A stretch of DNA of 64,000 nt from Streptomyces roseofulvus (GCF_039534915.1 NZ_BAAAWE010000001.1:3844001-3908000), one strand, 5' to 3'; positions 16,756 to 25,042 are shown, numbered from the stretch's first letter. Notes: generated by a model not told the origin, from the letters alone. A program made the numbers and translations.

Positions 16756-17501
16756 GCCTTCGCCTCCATGACGACGCGCAGGGCGGCGATCCCGCGGGAA
16801 CCGTACGCCTTCACCGAGCCGAGCGAGATGCCGAGCGTCTCGGCGACCTGGGCCTCCGTCATGTCGGCGAAGTACCGCAGGACGAGGACCTCGCGCTGGC
16901 GGCGCTGGAGGCCCTTCATCGCCTTGATGAGGGCGTCGCGCTCCAGCTGGTCGTACGCCCCCTCCTCGGCGCTGGCCATGTCGGGCATCGGCTTGGACAG
17001 CAGCTTGAGTCCGAGGATGCGGCGGCGCAGCGCGGACCGGGAGAGGTTGACCACCGTCTGGCGCAGGTAGGCGAGGGTCTTCTCGGGGTCGCGGACGCGC
17101 CGGCGGGCCGAGTGGACGCGGATGAACGCCTCCTGGACGACGTCCTCGCAGGAGGCGGTGTCGTCGAGGAGGAGGGCCGCGAGGCCGAGCAGCGACCGGT
17201 AGTGGGCGCGGTAGGTCTCGGTGAGGTGGTCGACGGTGGTGCCGGCGCCGGTGGTGGCGGCGCCGGTGGTGGCGTCGGCGGCCTTGCGGGGCGCGGGAAT
17301 GCCGCTGACACCGCCCGCGCGGGGTTCGGTGGGCACGACGGTGGTCACCGGAGGCCCGTCGAGAGGGCGCGGACGTACGGGCGGGCGGGCCGCCGACCCG
17401 CGCGCGGGCGCGGGGACGCCACCGGGTCCCCGGAGGGGGAGCACGGCCGTGCGGACCCCGCGGAGCGGGGAGAGCGCAGGGATGTCGAGTACGTCTGCCA
17501 C
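16752..17501 (-). CDS. ECF RNA polymerase sigma factor (SigE-like subfamily)
   Basis: About 249 aa. Region 2 is YRAHYRSLLGLAALLLDDTASCEDVVQEAFIRVH with the following RVRDPEKTLAYLRQTVVNLSRSALRRR. Region 4 is LQRRQREVLVLRYFADMTEAQVAETLGISLGSVKAYGSRGIAALR. Before region 2 lies a Pro/Ala-rich extension of roughly 85 residues. The start is uncertain: GTG 17501 (MADVLDIPALSP) is chosen because it begins a protein-like segment, but the frame is open further upstream. The next gene, coupled by a 4-nt overlap, encodes its likely partner. Regulon unknown. Confidence 0.85.
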   Translation of the reverse strand: MADVLDIPALSPLRGVRTAVLPLRGPGGVPAPARGSAARPPVRPRPLDGPPVTTVVPTEPRAGGVSGIPAPRKAADATTGAATTGAGTTVDHLTETYRAHYRSLLGLAALLLDDTASCEDVVQEAFIRVHSARRRVRDPEKTLAYLRQTVVNLSRSALRRRILGLKLLSKPMPDMASAEEGAYDQLERDALIKAMKGLQRRQREVLVLRYFADMTEAQVAETLGISLGSVKAYGSRGIAALRVVMEAKA

Positions 17502-17791
17502 GCCAGTTGGACTCTTGTTCCCCCGCGATGGTTGTACGCGTACCCCGCCGTTCTCGGCGGCGTGCAGATCGTCCTCATGCGTAACCGTTCTCCCCCTTTG
17601 CCCCGTTTCTTCGCATGCTCCGCACCACGTCCGTGGGTGAACGCGGAGACGCGCCCCGCCCAACTACTAGTTGCAGCAAGGGGGAAGAGCATCGTCCGAC
17701 ACCACATCACCGCAGTTCAAGGGGGTTCCGCCGCCGAATTGCTCACAGGATGTTCACAGAACCCACGAAGTCACCGCAATCGGATACGACG
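17502..17791. promoter_or_regulatory. Region upstream of ECF sigma operon
   Basis: 290 bp between the aspartokinase terminator and the sigma-factor start. It is less GC-biased than coding DNA, with TGTTCACAG and CTCACAGGATG segments near 17740-17760, and it contains a GGAACC hexamer (minus strand, 17729-17724) that could serve as an ECF -35 element. The matching -10 was not convincing. No gene seen. Confidence 0.4.
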
Positions 17792-17827
17792 ACCGCGCCC
17801 GGCCGCTGGGAAGCGGCCGGGCGCGGT
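17792..17827. terminator. Terminator downstream of aspartokinase
   Basis: Perfect 16-bp stem (ACCGCGCCCGGCCGCT) with loop GGGA, 25 bp after the ask stop. Confidence 0.85.
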
Positions 17828-17851
17828 GGGTGGGACGAAGGGGCGGCGGGG

Positions 17852-18373
17852 TCAGCGCCCGGTGCCGCCGTAGACGACGGCCTCGTCCGAGTCGCTGTCC
17901 AGACCGAAGGCGGAGTGGACGGCGGTCACGGCCTCGTTGACGTCGTCGGCGCGGGTGACGACCGAGATGCGGATCTCCGAGGTGGAGATGAGCTCGATGT
18001 TGACGCCCGCGTCGGACAGGGCGCGGAAGAAGTCCGCGGTCACGCCCGGGTTGGTCTTCATGCCGGCGCCGACGAGGGAGATCTTGCCGATCTGGTCGTC
18101 GTAGCGGAGCGAGTCGAAGCCGATCGCGGTCTTCGCCTTCTCCAGGGCGTCGATGGCCTTGCGGCCCTCGGCCTTGGGGAGGGTGAAGGAGATGTCGGTG
18201 AGACCGGTGGAGGCCGCCGACACGTTCTGCACGATCATGTCGATGTTGATCTCGGCGTCCGCGACGGCCCGGAAGATGGCCGCGGCCTCGCCCGGCTTGT
18301 CCGGCACGCCGACGACGGTGATCTTCGCCTCGGAGGTGTCGTGGGCGACACCGGAGATGATGGCCTGCTCCAC
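17852..18373 (-). CDS. ask: Aspartate kinase beta subunit (internal in-frame start)
   Basis: 173-aa product predicted from GTG 18373, codon 250 of ask, giving MEQAIISGVAHDTSEAKITV and the two ACT domains only. The GTG is preceded by AGGGG five bases upstream, a good ribosome site in mid-gene. In Corynebacterium glutamicum LysC the beta subunit begins at the homologous place (MEEAVLTGVATDKSEAKVTV, from memory) and forms alpha2beta2 with the full-length chain. Confidence 0.75.
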   Translation of the reverse strand: MEQAIISGVAHDTSEAKITVVGVPDKPGEAAAIFRAVADAEINIDMIVQNVSAASTGLTDISFTLPKAEGRKAIDALEKAKTAIGFDSLRYDDQIGKISLVGAGMKTNPGVTADFFRALSDAGVNIELISTSEIRISVVTRADDVNEAVTAVHSAFGLDSDSDEAVVYGGTGR

Positions 18374-19120
18374 CTTGTCCCCTGTCGGTTCGTTGCTGAC
18401 CCACGTGCCCTGGAGTCCGGAGAAGGACGAGCGGACGTGGATCGGGATGTTGTAGCGGCGTGCGTACTCGACGCAGCGGTGCAGCAGCACCTTGGAGCCG
18501 GAGGCGGCGAGCTCCAGCATGTCCTCGAAGGAGATCCAGTCGATCTTCTTCGCCTTCTTCACCACGCGCGGGTCGGCGGTGAAGACGCCGTCGACGTCGG
18601 TGTAGATCTCGCAGACCTCGGCGTCGAGCGCGGCGGCGAGCGCCACGGCCGTGGTGTCGGAGCCGCCGCGGCCCAGCGTGGTGATGTCCTTCTTGTCCTG
18701 GGACACGCCCTGGAAGCCCGCGACGATGGCGATGTTGCCCTCGTCGAGGGCGGTACGGATCCGGCCCGGCGTGACATCGATGATGCGCGCTTTGTTGTGG
18801 ACCGAGTCGGTGATGACACCCGCCTGGCTGCCGGTGAACGACTGGGCCTCGTGGCCCAGGTTTTTGATCGCCATCGCCAGCAGGGCCATGGAGATCCGCT
18901 CTCCGGCGGTCAGCAGCATGTCGAACTCACGTCCGGCAGGCATGGGAGAAACCTGCTCGGCGAGATCGATCAGCTCGTCCGTCGTGTCGCCCATCGCGGA
19001 GACCACGACGACCACCTGGTGGCCGTTCTTCTTGGCTTCCACGATCCGCTTGGCGACGCGCTTGATGCCCTCGGCATCGGCAACGGAGGAGCCTCCGTAC
19101 TTCTGCACGACAAGGCCCAC
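17852..19120 (-). CDS. ask: Aspartate kinase, alpha subunit
   Basis: 422-aa aspartokinase, first enzyme of the Lys/Thr/Met/diaminopimelate pathway, phosphorylating aspartate. The kinase domain begins VVQKYGGSSVADAEGIKRVA and holds FTGSQAGV and TTLGRGGSDTTAVALAAAL, with EIYTDVDGVFTADPRVV. Two ACT domains follow (from about residue 258) and bind lysine/threonine for feedback control. The GTG 19120 start gives exact family length. An internal start at codon 250 gives the beta subunit (listed separately). The next same-strand gene is the sigma factor, beyond a terminator; there is no adjacent asd gene as found in several other Streptomyces. Confidence 0.96.
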   Translation of the reverse strand: MGLVVQKYGGSSVADAEGIKRVAKRIVEAKKNGHQVVVVVSAMGDTTDELIDLAEQVSPMPAGREFDMLLTAGERISMALLAMAIKNLGHEAQSFTGSQAGVITDSVHNKARIIDVTPGRIRTALDEGNIAIVAGFQGVSQDKKDITTLGRGGSDTTAVALAAALDAEVCEIYTDVDGVFTADPRVVKKAKKIDWISFEDMLELAASGSKVLLHRCVEYARRYNIPIHVRSSFSGLQGTWVSNEPTGDKVEQAIISGVAHDTSEAKITVVGVPDKPGEAAAIFRAVADAEINIDMIVQNVSAASTGLTDISFTLPKAEGRKAIDALEKAKTAIGFDSLRYDDQIGKISLVGAGMKTNPGVTADFFRALSDAGVNIELISTSEIRISVVTRADDVNEAVTAVHSAFGLDSDSDEAVVYGGTGR

Positions 19121-19255
19121 GTGCGCTCCTCGCTCGGTCGGTGCCGCAGCCCGTGCTGCGGTCGGCTCAGTCTAACGAGCGACCGAAAAACACCGACCCG
19201 CTATCACATCCTGAGACGAGACGCTCAAGGAATGATCAAACCGGACGACCGCCCG

Positions 19256-19924
19256 CTACTTCGCGGACGGGCGGGCCCTCAGGCCCAGGGGGCCGGCGAT
19301 CTCCTGGAGCATCACGCGGCCGGCCTCCTCCGCGAGGTCGTCCTCGGTGAGGTCCTCGTCCGTGTCCAGCCCGTCCAGGGCCGCCAGGGGCTGGTCCAGG
19401 CGGACGTGGGCGACCAGGGACTGGAGGGCGCGGAGGGTGGCGGAGGCGGTGGGGCCCCAGTTGGAGAAGTAGGAGAACTGCCACCACCACAGGGCCTCCG
19501 AGGTCCGGCCGGCCCGGTAGTGGGCGAGGCCGTGGCGGAGGTCCGCGACGATGTCGGCGAGGTTGTCCGAGATGCGGGCCGGGACCGGCGCCTTGCGGGG
19601 CTCGTACGGGTCGAAGACCTCGGAGAAGACGTCCACCGGCTCCAGCATGACCGCGAACCGCTCCCGCAGCTCGTCCACGTCCGGCTCCGGGCCCGCGTCC
19701 GTCTCGTACCGCTCGTCCGGGAGGATGTCCTCGTGCGCGCCCAGCCGGCCGCCGGCCAGCAGCAGCTGGGAGATCTCCAGGAGCAGGAAGGGCACCGCGC
19801 TGTCCGGCTCGTCGCCCTTGGCGACCTCGGTCGTGGCGACGATGAAGCTCTCGACGGAGTCCGCGATCTGGACCGCGAAGTCGTCGGGGTTCTGCGTGAC
19901 GGAGTGGAGCGTGGGGTCAGACAT
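19256..19924 (-). CDS. DUF5063-like conserved protein
   Basis: 222 aa, acidic and helical. Blocks FAVQIADSVESFIVATTEVAKGDEPDSAVPFLLLEISQLLLAGGRLGAH and LADIVADLRHGLAHYRAGRTSEALWWWQFSYFSNWGPTASATLRAL recall the actinobacterial DUF5063 family, which always sits beside recR in these genomes (from memory). The ATG at 19924 has GGGAGG at good distance. No membrane segment or enzyme motif. Its gene lies between recR and ask on the same strand, 56 bp after recR. Function unknown. Confidence 0.8.
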   Translation of the reverse strand: MSDPTLHSVTQNPDDFAVQIADSVESFIVATTEVAKGDEPDSAVPFLLLEISQLLLAGGRLGAHEDILPDERYETDAGPEPDVDELRERFAVMLEPVDVFSEVFDPYEPRKAPVPARISDNLADIVADLRHGLAHYRAGRTSEALWWWQFSYFSNWGPTASATLRALQSLVAHVRLDQPLAALDGLDTDEDLTEDDLAEEAGRVMLQEIAGPLGLRARPSAK

Positions 19925-19980
19925 CGAGGAGCCTCCCTGAGAGCTCACCGGCACCGGCCCGGTCCTCCCGCGCCCGGTCG

Positions 19981-20580
19981 TCATACATCTAGCAGCCTCC
20001 GCCCCTCGAAGGCACGGCCCAGCGTCACCTCGTCGGCGTACTCCAGGTCGCCGCCGACCGGCAGACCGCTGGCCAGCCGGGTGACCTTCAGCCCCATGGG
20101 CTTGATCATCCGGGCCAGGTACGTGGCGGTGGCCTCGCCCTCCAGGTTGGGGTCGGTCGCCAGGATCAGCTCGGTGACCTCCCCGTCCGCGAGACGGGCG
20201 AGCAGCTCCCGGATCCGCAGGTCGTCCGGACCGACGCCCTCGATCGGGCTGATCGCGCCGCCGAGGACGTGGTACCGCCCCCGGAACTCGCGGGTCCGCT
20301 CGATCGCGACGACGTCCTTCGGCTCCTCGACCACGCAGATGACGGACAGGTCCCGGCGCGGATCGCGGCAGATGTTGCACTGCTCCTGCTGTGCCACGTT
20401 CCCGCAGACCGCGCAGAACCGGACCTTCTCCTTGACCTCCAGGAGCGCGTGGGCCAGCCGGCGCACGTCCGTCGGCTCGGCCTGGAGGACGTGGAAGGCG
20501 ATCCGCTGCGCGCTCTTGGGACCGACGCCGGGCAGCCTGCCCAGCTCGTCGATCAGGTCCTGGACCACGCCTTCGTACAA
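19981..20580 (-). CDS. recR: Recombination protein RecR
   Basis: 199 aa, full length. A helix-hairpin-helix (LGRLPGVGPKSAQRIAFHVL), the four-cysteine zinc finger CAVCGNVAQQEQCNIC, a Toprim domain (SVICVVEEPKDVVAIER to TELILATDPNLEGEATATYLAR) and the C-terminal strand are present. RecR acts with RecF/RecO to load RecA at gaps during recombinational repair. The start is TTG 20580, preceded by AAAGGG 7 nt upstream; MYEGVVQDLIDELG is the conserved N-terminus. It is followed by the DUF5063-like gene and preceded by ybaB, the usual order. Confidence 0.97.
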   Translation of the reverse strand: MYEGVVQDLIDELGRLPGVGPKSAQRIAFHVLQAEPTDVRRLAHALLEVKEKVRFCAVCGNVAQQEQCNICRDPRRDLSVICVVEEPKDVVAIERTREFRGRYHVLGGAISPIEGVGPDDLRIRELLARLADGEVTELILATDPNLEGEATATYLARMIKPMGLKVTRLASGLPVGGDLEYADEVTLGRAFEGRRLLDV

Positions 20581-20638
20581 CGGAACGCCCTTTCCGGGTG
20601 TGCTCTTGCCTTCTTACGGTAGTGGCTGGAAGTGCTCG

Positions 20639-20974
20639 CTAGAAGCCCAGGCCCGGCATTCCGCCCAGACCCTGCGCCAGCGGGCCCAGCTTGGTCTGCT
20701 GGAGCTGCTGCGCGTTGTCGTTCGCGGCCTGGACGGCGGCCACGACCAGGTCCGCCAGCGTCTCGGTGTCCTCCGGGTCGACCGCCTTCGGGTCGATGAC
20801 CAGGGCGCGCAGCTCGCCGGAGCCGGTCACGGTGGCCTTCACCAGACCGCCGCCCGCCTGGCCCTCGACCTCGGTCGCGGCGAGCTCCTGCTGGGCGCGG
20901 GCGAGGTCCTGCTGCATCTTCTGCGCCTGCTGGAGGATCTGCTGCATGTTGGGCTGGCCGCCACCGGGGATCAC
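20639..20974 (-). CDS. YbaB/EbfC-family nucleoid-associated protein
   Basis: 111-aa DNA-binding protein with the family pattern NMQQILQQAQKMQQDLARAQQELAATEVEGQAGGGLVKATVTGSGELRALVIDPKAV. It binds DNA as a dimer and is usually co-transcribed with recR. GTG 20974 (MIPGGGQPN) is preferred over GTG 20980, because GAGGA sits 6 nt before the former and touches the latter. Confidence 0.93.
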   Translation of the reverse strand: MIPGGGQPNMQQILQQAQKMQQDLARAQQELAATEVEGQAGGGLVKATVTGSGELRALVIDPKAVDPEDTETLADLVVAAVQAANDNAQQLQQTKLGPLAQGLGGMPGLGF

Positions 20975-21245
20975 GGTCACTCCTCGTGTCGAAAGGTCGG
21001 GTCGGTCCCGTCGGGTACCGGTGTTCCGAGCCTACGCGGTCACGGACCGGCCTGCCGCGACAACTCTTTCGGGTGAGAAACTGCGGGCTCCTCTACCTGA
21101 TCAACACCCTCTTGCGGGCGGAAATCCCGGGATTCCGGGCCCATCGCCCACCATTCGGCGGTAGGAAGGGCAGGCACCACGTGCACCGCACGTCACAGAA
21201 GGACACGAGCGACACGAACGCTGGGCTGAGCAGAGGAGTCCCCCG

Positions 21246-21968
21246 GTGAGCCACCAGCCGGAGATGCAGCCGCCGGGGCAGCCCGGGGAAGCCGTCGACA
21301 GAGATCTGACGGGGAAGCCCTTCCCCCTGGGCGACTGGGGGGAGCCCGCGGAGCGTCTCGACGAGCTCTACCGGTGGGTGGAGTCCAACGCCCTGCGCAC
21401 CGCCGAGTGGTACCTCTCGGACCGGGTGTGGAAGCGCCGCTGCGCCCGCGCCCTGCGGATCGGCACCGCGCTCGGCGTGATCGCCGGGGCGGCGCTGCCG
21501 CTGCTCGACCTGACGGGGGTCGCCCACGGCACGGCCGGCTGGGGTTATCTCTCGCTGCTGCTCGGCGCGGCCTGTCTGGCCTGCGACCGGTACTTCGGGC
21601 TGACGTCCGGCTGGATAAGGGACGTGGCGACGGCCCAGGCCGTGCAGCGGCGGCTCCAGGCGCTGCAGTTCGACTGGGCCTCGGAGAGCGTGCGGGAGGT
21701 CCTCGGGCCGACCGAGGGGACCGCCAGCGAGGCGGCCGAGCGGTGCCTCGGGGTGCTGCGCCGCTTCTCGGAGGACGTCACGGAGCTGGTGCGGGCGGAG
21801 ACCGCGGACTGGATGGTCGAGTTCCGCTCGGGGCCGGCGCCGCTGGCGCTCCAGTCGGTCGGGGTCGTCCCGGCCCGGCCGGAGACGGCGCATCCGTCCG
21901 GGCGCTTCCCGCTGCCGCCGGGCACCCGGCCGAACATGCCGCGCCAGCGGCCCCCGGAGGCCCGCTGA
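21246..21968 (+). CDS. SLATT-like two-TM membrane protein
   Basis: 240 aa. An N-terminal hydrophilic region (DELYRWVESNALRTAEWYLSDRVWKRRCARALR) precedes two membrane helices (about 77-95 and 100-117). Then comes the helical block SGWIRDVATAQAVQRRLQALQFDWASE and a Pro-rich tail. The layout (helix, 2 TM, long helix) is that of SLATT proteins, proposed as pore-forming effectors of nucleotide-signal conflict systems. No SMODS or SLOG nucleotide-sensor gene is nearby, so a housekeeping role is equally possible. GTG 21246 follows AGAGGAG at good spacing. Confidence 0.75.
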   Translation: MSHQPEMQPPGQPGEAVDRDLTGKPFPLGDWGEPAERLDELYRWVESNALRTAEWYLSDRVWKRRCARALRIGTALGVIAGAALPLLDLTGVAHGTAGWGYLSLLLGAACLACDRYFGLTSGWIRDVATAQAVQRRLQALQFDWASESVREVLGPTEGTASEAAERCLGVLRRFSEDVTELVRAETADWMVEFRSGPAPLALQSVGVVPARPETAHPSGRFPLPPGTRPNMPRQRPPEAR

Positions 21969-21993
21969 GGGGCTCCGGGGCCGGCGACAGGGC

Positions 21994-22081
21994 CTAGGCC
22001 GTCTCTTCCGGATCATGCCGGGCTCGCGACGCCTGGCACGCACGCTCCCTGATCCGGCCTGATCCGAAAGAAACGACCTAG
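21994..22081. mobile_element. 88-bp MITE-like element with 22-bp terminal inverted repeats
   Basis: The ends 21994-22015 and 22060-22081 are inverted copies identical at 19 of 22 positions (outer sequence CTAGG(C/T)CGT(C/T)TCTT(C/T)CGGATCA). CTAG at both tips fits a 4-bp YTAR target duplication of the IS5 group. There is no coding capacity. It lies between convergent genes, and the right-hand CTAG contains the TAG stop codon (22080-22078) of the minus-strand gene. It may also act as a terminator hairpin. Confidence 0.65.
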
Positions 22082-22728
22082 CTCAGCATGATCATCGAGC
22101 CCTGGGCGAGGCTGCGGGTGGCCGCCGCGTGCAGCCCGAGCCAGACGTGCCGCTCCCGGGCGAAGGGGCCGTCGTCGTACGGGAGCGGGGCCGCGGGCTC
22201 CTCCAGCTCGGTGGGCCGGGCGGGCGGGGCCGGGGCGGCCGGCGGGTTCGCCGGGTCGATGCCGAGGGCCGGGGCGACGAACTCCAGTTCCCGCAGCAGC
22301 CCGTACGAGGAGCCGAGCGGGCCGCCACCGGCGAGCAGCTCGTCGCTGGAGAGCGGGACCGGGAAGTCGACCGGCACGTAGGCGCCCGCGTGGTCGTAGT
22401 GCCAGACCAGGTGGGACTGCTGGGCGGTCGCCTCGAACATCTCCAGGAGCTGCTCGTAGTCCCCGCCGAGCTCGCCGACCGGCTCGACCGGCAGCCCGCA
22501 GATCGCCAGCAGGTAGGCGCGGCGCAGATAGTGCAGGGCCTCGTAGTCGAAGCCCGCGACGGGGGCGACGTCGCCGGAGAGCCCGGGCATGTAGGCGTAC
22601 ACGGGCACGGTCGGCAGGCCCGAGGCGCTCAGCACGGCGTCGTAGGCGGCGAGGTCTTCGGCGAAGGGGTTGTCGGGGCTGTGGCACAGCACGTCGACGA
22701 GGGGGACCAGCCACAGGTCACAGGCCAA
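22078..22728 (-). CDS. Conserved hypothetical protein
   Basis: 216 aa, no signal peptide or membrane helix. The N-terminus MACDLWLVPLVDVLCHSPDNPFAEDLAAYD looks conserved and enzyme-like, and WHYDHAGAYVPVDFPVPL is notable, but I do not recognise a family. A Pro/Ala-rich linker (about 162-178) separates the end. The start is TTG 22728, without a clear ribosome site. The stop codon lies in the CTAG copied by the adjacent MITE-like element. Confidence 0.7.
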   Translation of the reverse strand: MACDLWLVPLVDVLCHSPDNPFAEDLAAYDAVLSASGLPTVPVYAYMPGLSGDVAPVAGFDYEALHYLRRAYLLAICGLPVEPVGELGGDYEQLLEMFEATAQQSHLVWHYDHAGAYVPVDFPVPLSSDELLAGGGPLGSSYGLLRELEFVAPALGIDPANPPAAPAPPARPTELEEPAAPLPYDDGPFARERHVWLGLHAAATRSLAQGSMIMLS

Positions 22729-22840
22729 GGGAGGCTCGCTCTCCGTCAGTTCCGGGGAGGGCCAGGGTAGTCGGCGGCGCCGACGACGCCCACCCGAGGA
22801 GGACCTGCCCCGGGAAGCCGGGCCTCAACCCGGCGGCGGG

Positions 22841-23554
22841 TCACCGGCCGATCCGGGCCTCCAGGCGGTCGGCCCATTCCAGGGAGTGCGCGTTGTAGGC
22901 GCGGACGACTCCGACGGCGCCCTCGGCGTCGCCGCGGGTGACGGCGTCGATCAGCTCCACGTGGCCGGACCAGAGCCAGCCGTGGAGTTCGCGCTCGGCC
23001 CGCAGGTAGGGCACGGAGAAGACCCAGGCCTGGACGCGGAGGCGGTGCAGGAAGCCGGCGATGGGTTCGTTGCGGGCGACGAGCCGGCCCAGTTCGTGCC
23101 AGAAGCGGAGGTCGTAGCCGATGAGGACGTCCAGGTCGCCGGCGCGGGCGGCGCGGGCGGCGGCCTCGCCCCGGCGGCGGATCGACACCAGGACGACGCC
23201 GATGCCGGCGTCCGGCTCGGGGAGCGGGGCGCGGTCGCGCGGGACGTGGCGGCGGAAGATGCCGTCGACGACGAGCATCCGGGCCTCGACCATGGCCCGG
23301 TAGTCGGCCACCGAGAAGCGGTGGACGCGGAAGCCGCGGTGCTGGTCGGAGTCGAGCAGGCCCTCGGCGCAGAGCTCGACGAGCGCCTCGCGCACGGGGG
23401 TGGCGGAGACGCCGTACTGCTCCGCGATCTGCTTGACGGTGAACTCCTGGCCGGGCTGGAGACGCCCCGCGAGGACCTCGTCACGGAGCGCGTCCGCGAT
23501 CTGCCGGCTGAGGGTGCTGCGGGTGACGGCGCTGTTCGCGGGCGTGCCGGGCAT
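22841..23554 (-). CDS. GntR-family (FadR/FCD) transcriptional regulator
   Basis: 237 aa. The N-terminal winged helix reads LSRQIADALRDEVLAGRLQPGQEFTVKQIAEQYGVSATPVREALVELCAEGLL. The C-terminal FCD helical domain has DYRAMVEARMLVVDG, DLRFWHELGRLVARN and GHVELIDAVTRGDAEGAVGVVRAYNAHSLEW, whose histidines usually bind a metal and a carboxylate effector. It is followed by a weak hairpin (22817-22834). The neighbouring aminotransferase gene on the same strand is the likely target, suggesting control of amine or amino-acid catabolism. Confidence 0.9.
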   Translation of the reverse strand: MPGTPANSAVTRSTLSRQIADALRDEVLAGRLQPGQEFTVKQIAEQYGVSATPVREALVELCAEGLLDSDQHRGFRVHRFSVADYRAMVEARMLVVDGIFRRHVPRDRAPLPEPDAGIGVVLVSIRRRGEAAARAARAGDLDVLIGYDLRFWHELGRLVARNEPIAGFLHRLRVQAWVFSVPYLRAERELHGWLWSGHVELIDAVTRGDAEGAVGVVRAYNAHSLEWADRLEARIGR

Positions 23555-23680
23555 GCGGATGGGGCCCCCTCCATGAGGTTCCGGAAGACTCTAGTCCAGA
23601 CCCGGTCCCTCGGGAGGAGGCCCTTGTCACAGCCCCTGCGCGGCCCTCGTCGGGCGGGGTGCCGTCCGACGGGTGGGACG

Positions 23681-25042
23681 TCAGACCGTGTGCTCGTCGG
23701 CGACGGTGAGGGCGGCGTCGAGGGCGGCCAGGCCCTCCTTGACCTCGTCCTCGGAGACGTTGCAGGCGGGGACGGCGTGGGTGCGGTTCATGTTGACGAA
23801 GGGCCACAGGCCGTTCTTCTTCGCCGCGGCGCCGAAGGCGGCCATCGGGGCGTTGGCCTCGCCGGCCGCGTTGTACGGGACGAGCGGCTCGCGCGTCTCC
23901 TTGTTCTTGACCAGGTCGAGCGCCCAGAAGACGCCCAGGCCGCGGACCTCGCCGACGGACGGGTGGCGCTCGGCGAGCTCGCGCAGGCCGGGGCCGAGGA
24001 CCTTCTCGCCGATCCGGGCGGCGTTCTGGACGACCTTCTCGTCCTCCATCACCTGGATGGTGGCGACGGCGGCGGCGCAGGCCAGCGGGTGGCCGGAGTA
24101 GGTGAGGCCGCCCGGGTAGGGGCGGGTCTCGAAGGTGGCGGCGATCTTCTCGCTGATGGCGACGCCGCCGAGCGGCACGTAGCCGGAGTTGACGCCCTTG
24201 GCGAAGGTCATCAGGTCGGGGACGACGTCGAAGTGCTCGGCGGCGAACCACTTTCCGGTGCGGCCGAAGCCGGCCATGACCTCGTCGAGGACGAAGACGA
24301 TGCCGTACTTGTCGCAGATCTCGCGGACGCCGGTGAGGTAGCCGGGCGGCGGCGTCATGATGCCGGCGGTGCCGGGGACCGTCTCCAGGATGATCGCGGC
24401 GATGGTGCCGGGACCCTCGAAGGCGATGGTGTCCTCCAGGTGCGCGAGGGCGCGCTCGCACTCCTGCTGCTCGGTCTCGGCGTAGAACGGCGAGCGGTAG
24501 AGGAAGGGCGCCCAGAAGCGCACGACGCCGGCGGAGCCGGTGTCGGAGGCCCAGCGGCGCGGGTCGCCGGTGAGGTTGATCGCGGTGGAGGTGGCGCCGT
24601 GGTACGAGCGGAAGGCGGAGAGCACCTTGTGGCGGCCGGTGTGCAGCCGGGCCATCCGGACGGCGTTCTCGACGGCCTCGGCGCCGCCGTTGGTGAAGAA
24701 GATCTTGTTCAGGTCGCCGGGGGTGCGCTCGGCGATGAGGCGTGCGGCCTCGGAGCGGACGTCGACGGCGAAGGCGGGCGCGAAGGTCGCGAGCTTCCCG
24801 GCCTGCTCCTGGATGGCGGCGACCACCTTGGGGTGCTGGTAGCCGATGTTCGTGTAGACGAGGCCGCTGGTGAAGTCGAGGTAGCGGTTGCCGTCGTAGT
24901 CCCAGAAGTACGACCCCTCCGCGCCGGCCACGGCGAGCGGGTCGATCAGGCCCTGGGCGGACCAGCTGTGGAAGACGTGCGCGCGGTCCGCGGCCTTGAC
25001 GGCGGCGCCGGCCTGGGGGTCGGGTACGACATGAGGGGTCAT
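23681..25042 (-). CDS. Class III aminotransferase (omega-aminotransferase type)
   Basis: 453-aa PLP enzyme of fold type I. Key parts are YFWDYDGNRYLDFTSGLVYTNIGYQHPKVV, the FTNGGAEAVENAVRMAR phosphate loop, SYHGATSTAINLTGDPRRW, the acidic FVLDEVMAGFGRTGKWFA (Asp to the pyridine N) and TFAKGVNSGYVPLGGVAISE with the Schiff-base lysine. Such enzymes move amino groups from omega-amino acids or amines to pyruvate or 2-oxoglutarate. The substrate is not certain; the adjacent GntR regulator points to inducible catabolism. Start ATG 25042; the longer upstream open frame is antisense to the next gene. Confidence 0.93.
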   Translation of the reverse strand: MTPHVVPDPQAGAAVKAADRAHVFHSWSAQGLIDPLAVAGAEGSYFWDYDGNRYLDFTSGLVYTNIGYQHPKVVAAIQEQAGKLATFAPAFAVDVRSEAARLIAERTPGDLNKIFFTNGGAEAVENAVRMARLHTGRHKVLSAFRSYHGATSTAINLTGDPRRWASDTGSAGVVRFWAPFLYRSPFYAETEQQECERALAHLEDTIAFEGPGTIAAIILETVPGTAGIMTPPPGYLTGVREICDKYGIVFVLDEVMAGFGRTGKWFAAEHFDVVPDLMTFAKGVNSGYVPLGGVAISEKIAATFETRPYPGGLTYSGHPLACAAAVATIQVMEDEKVVQNAARIGEKVLGPGLRELAERHPSVGEVRGLGVFWALDLVKNKETREPLVPYNAAGEANAPMAAFGAAAKKNGLWPFVNMNRTHAVPACNVSEDEVKEGLAALDAALTVADEHTV

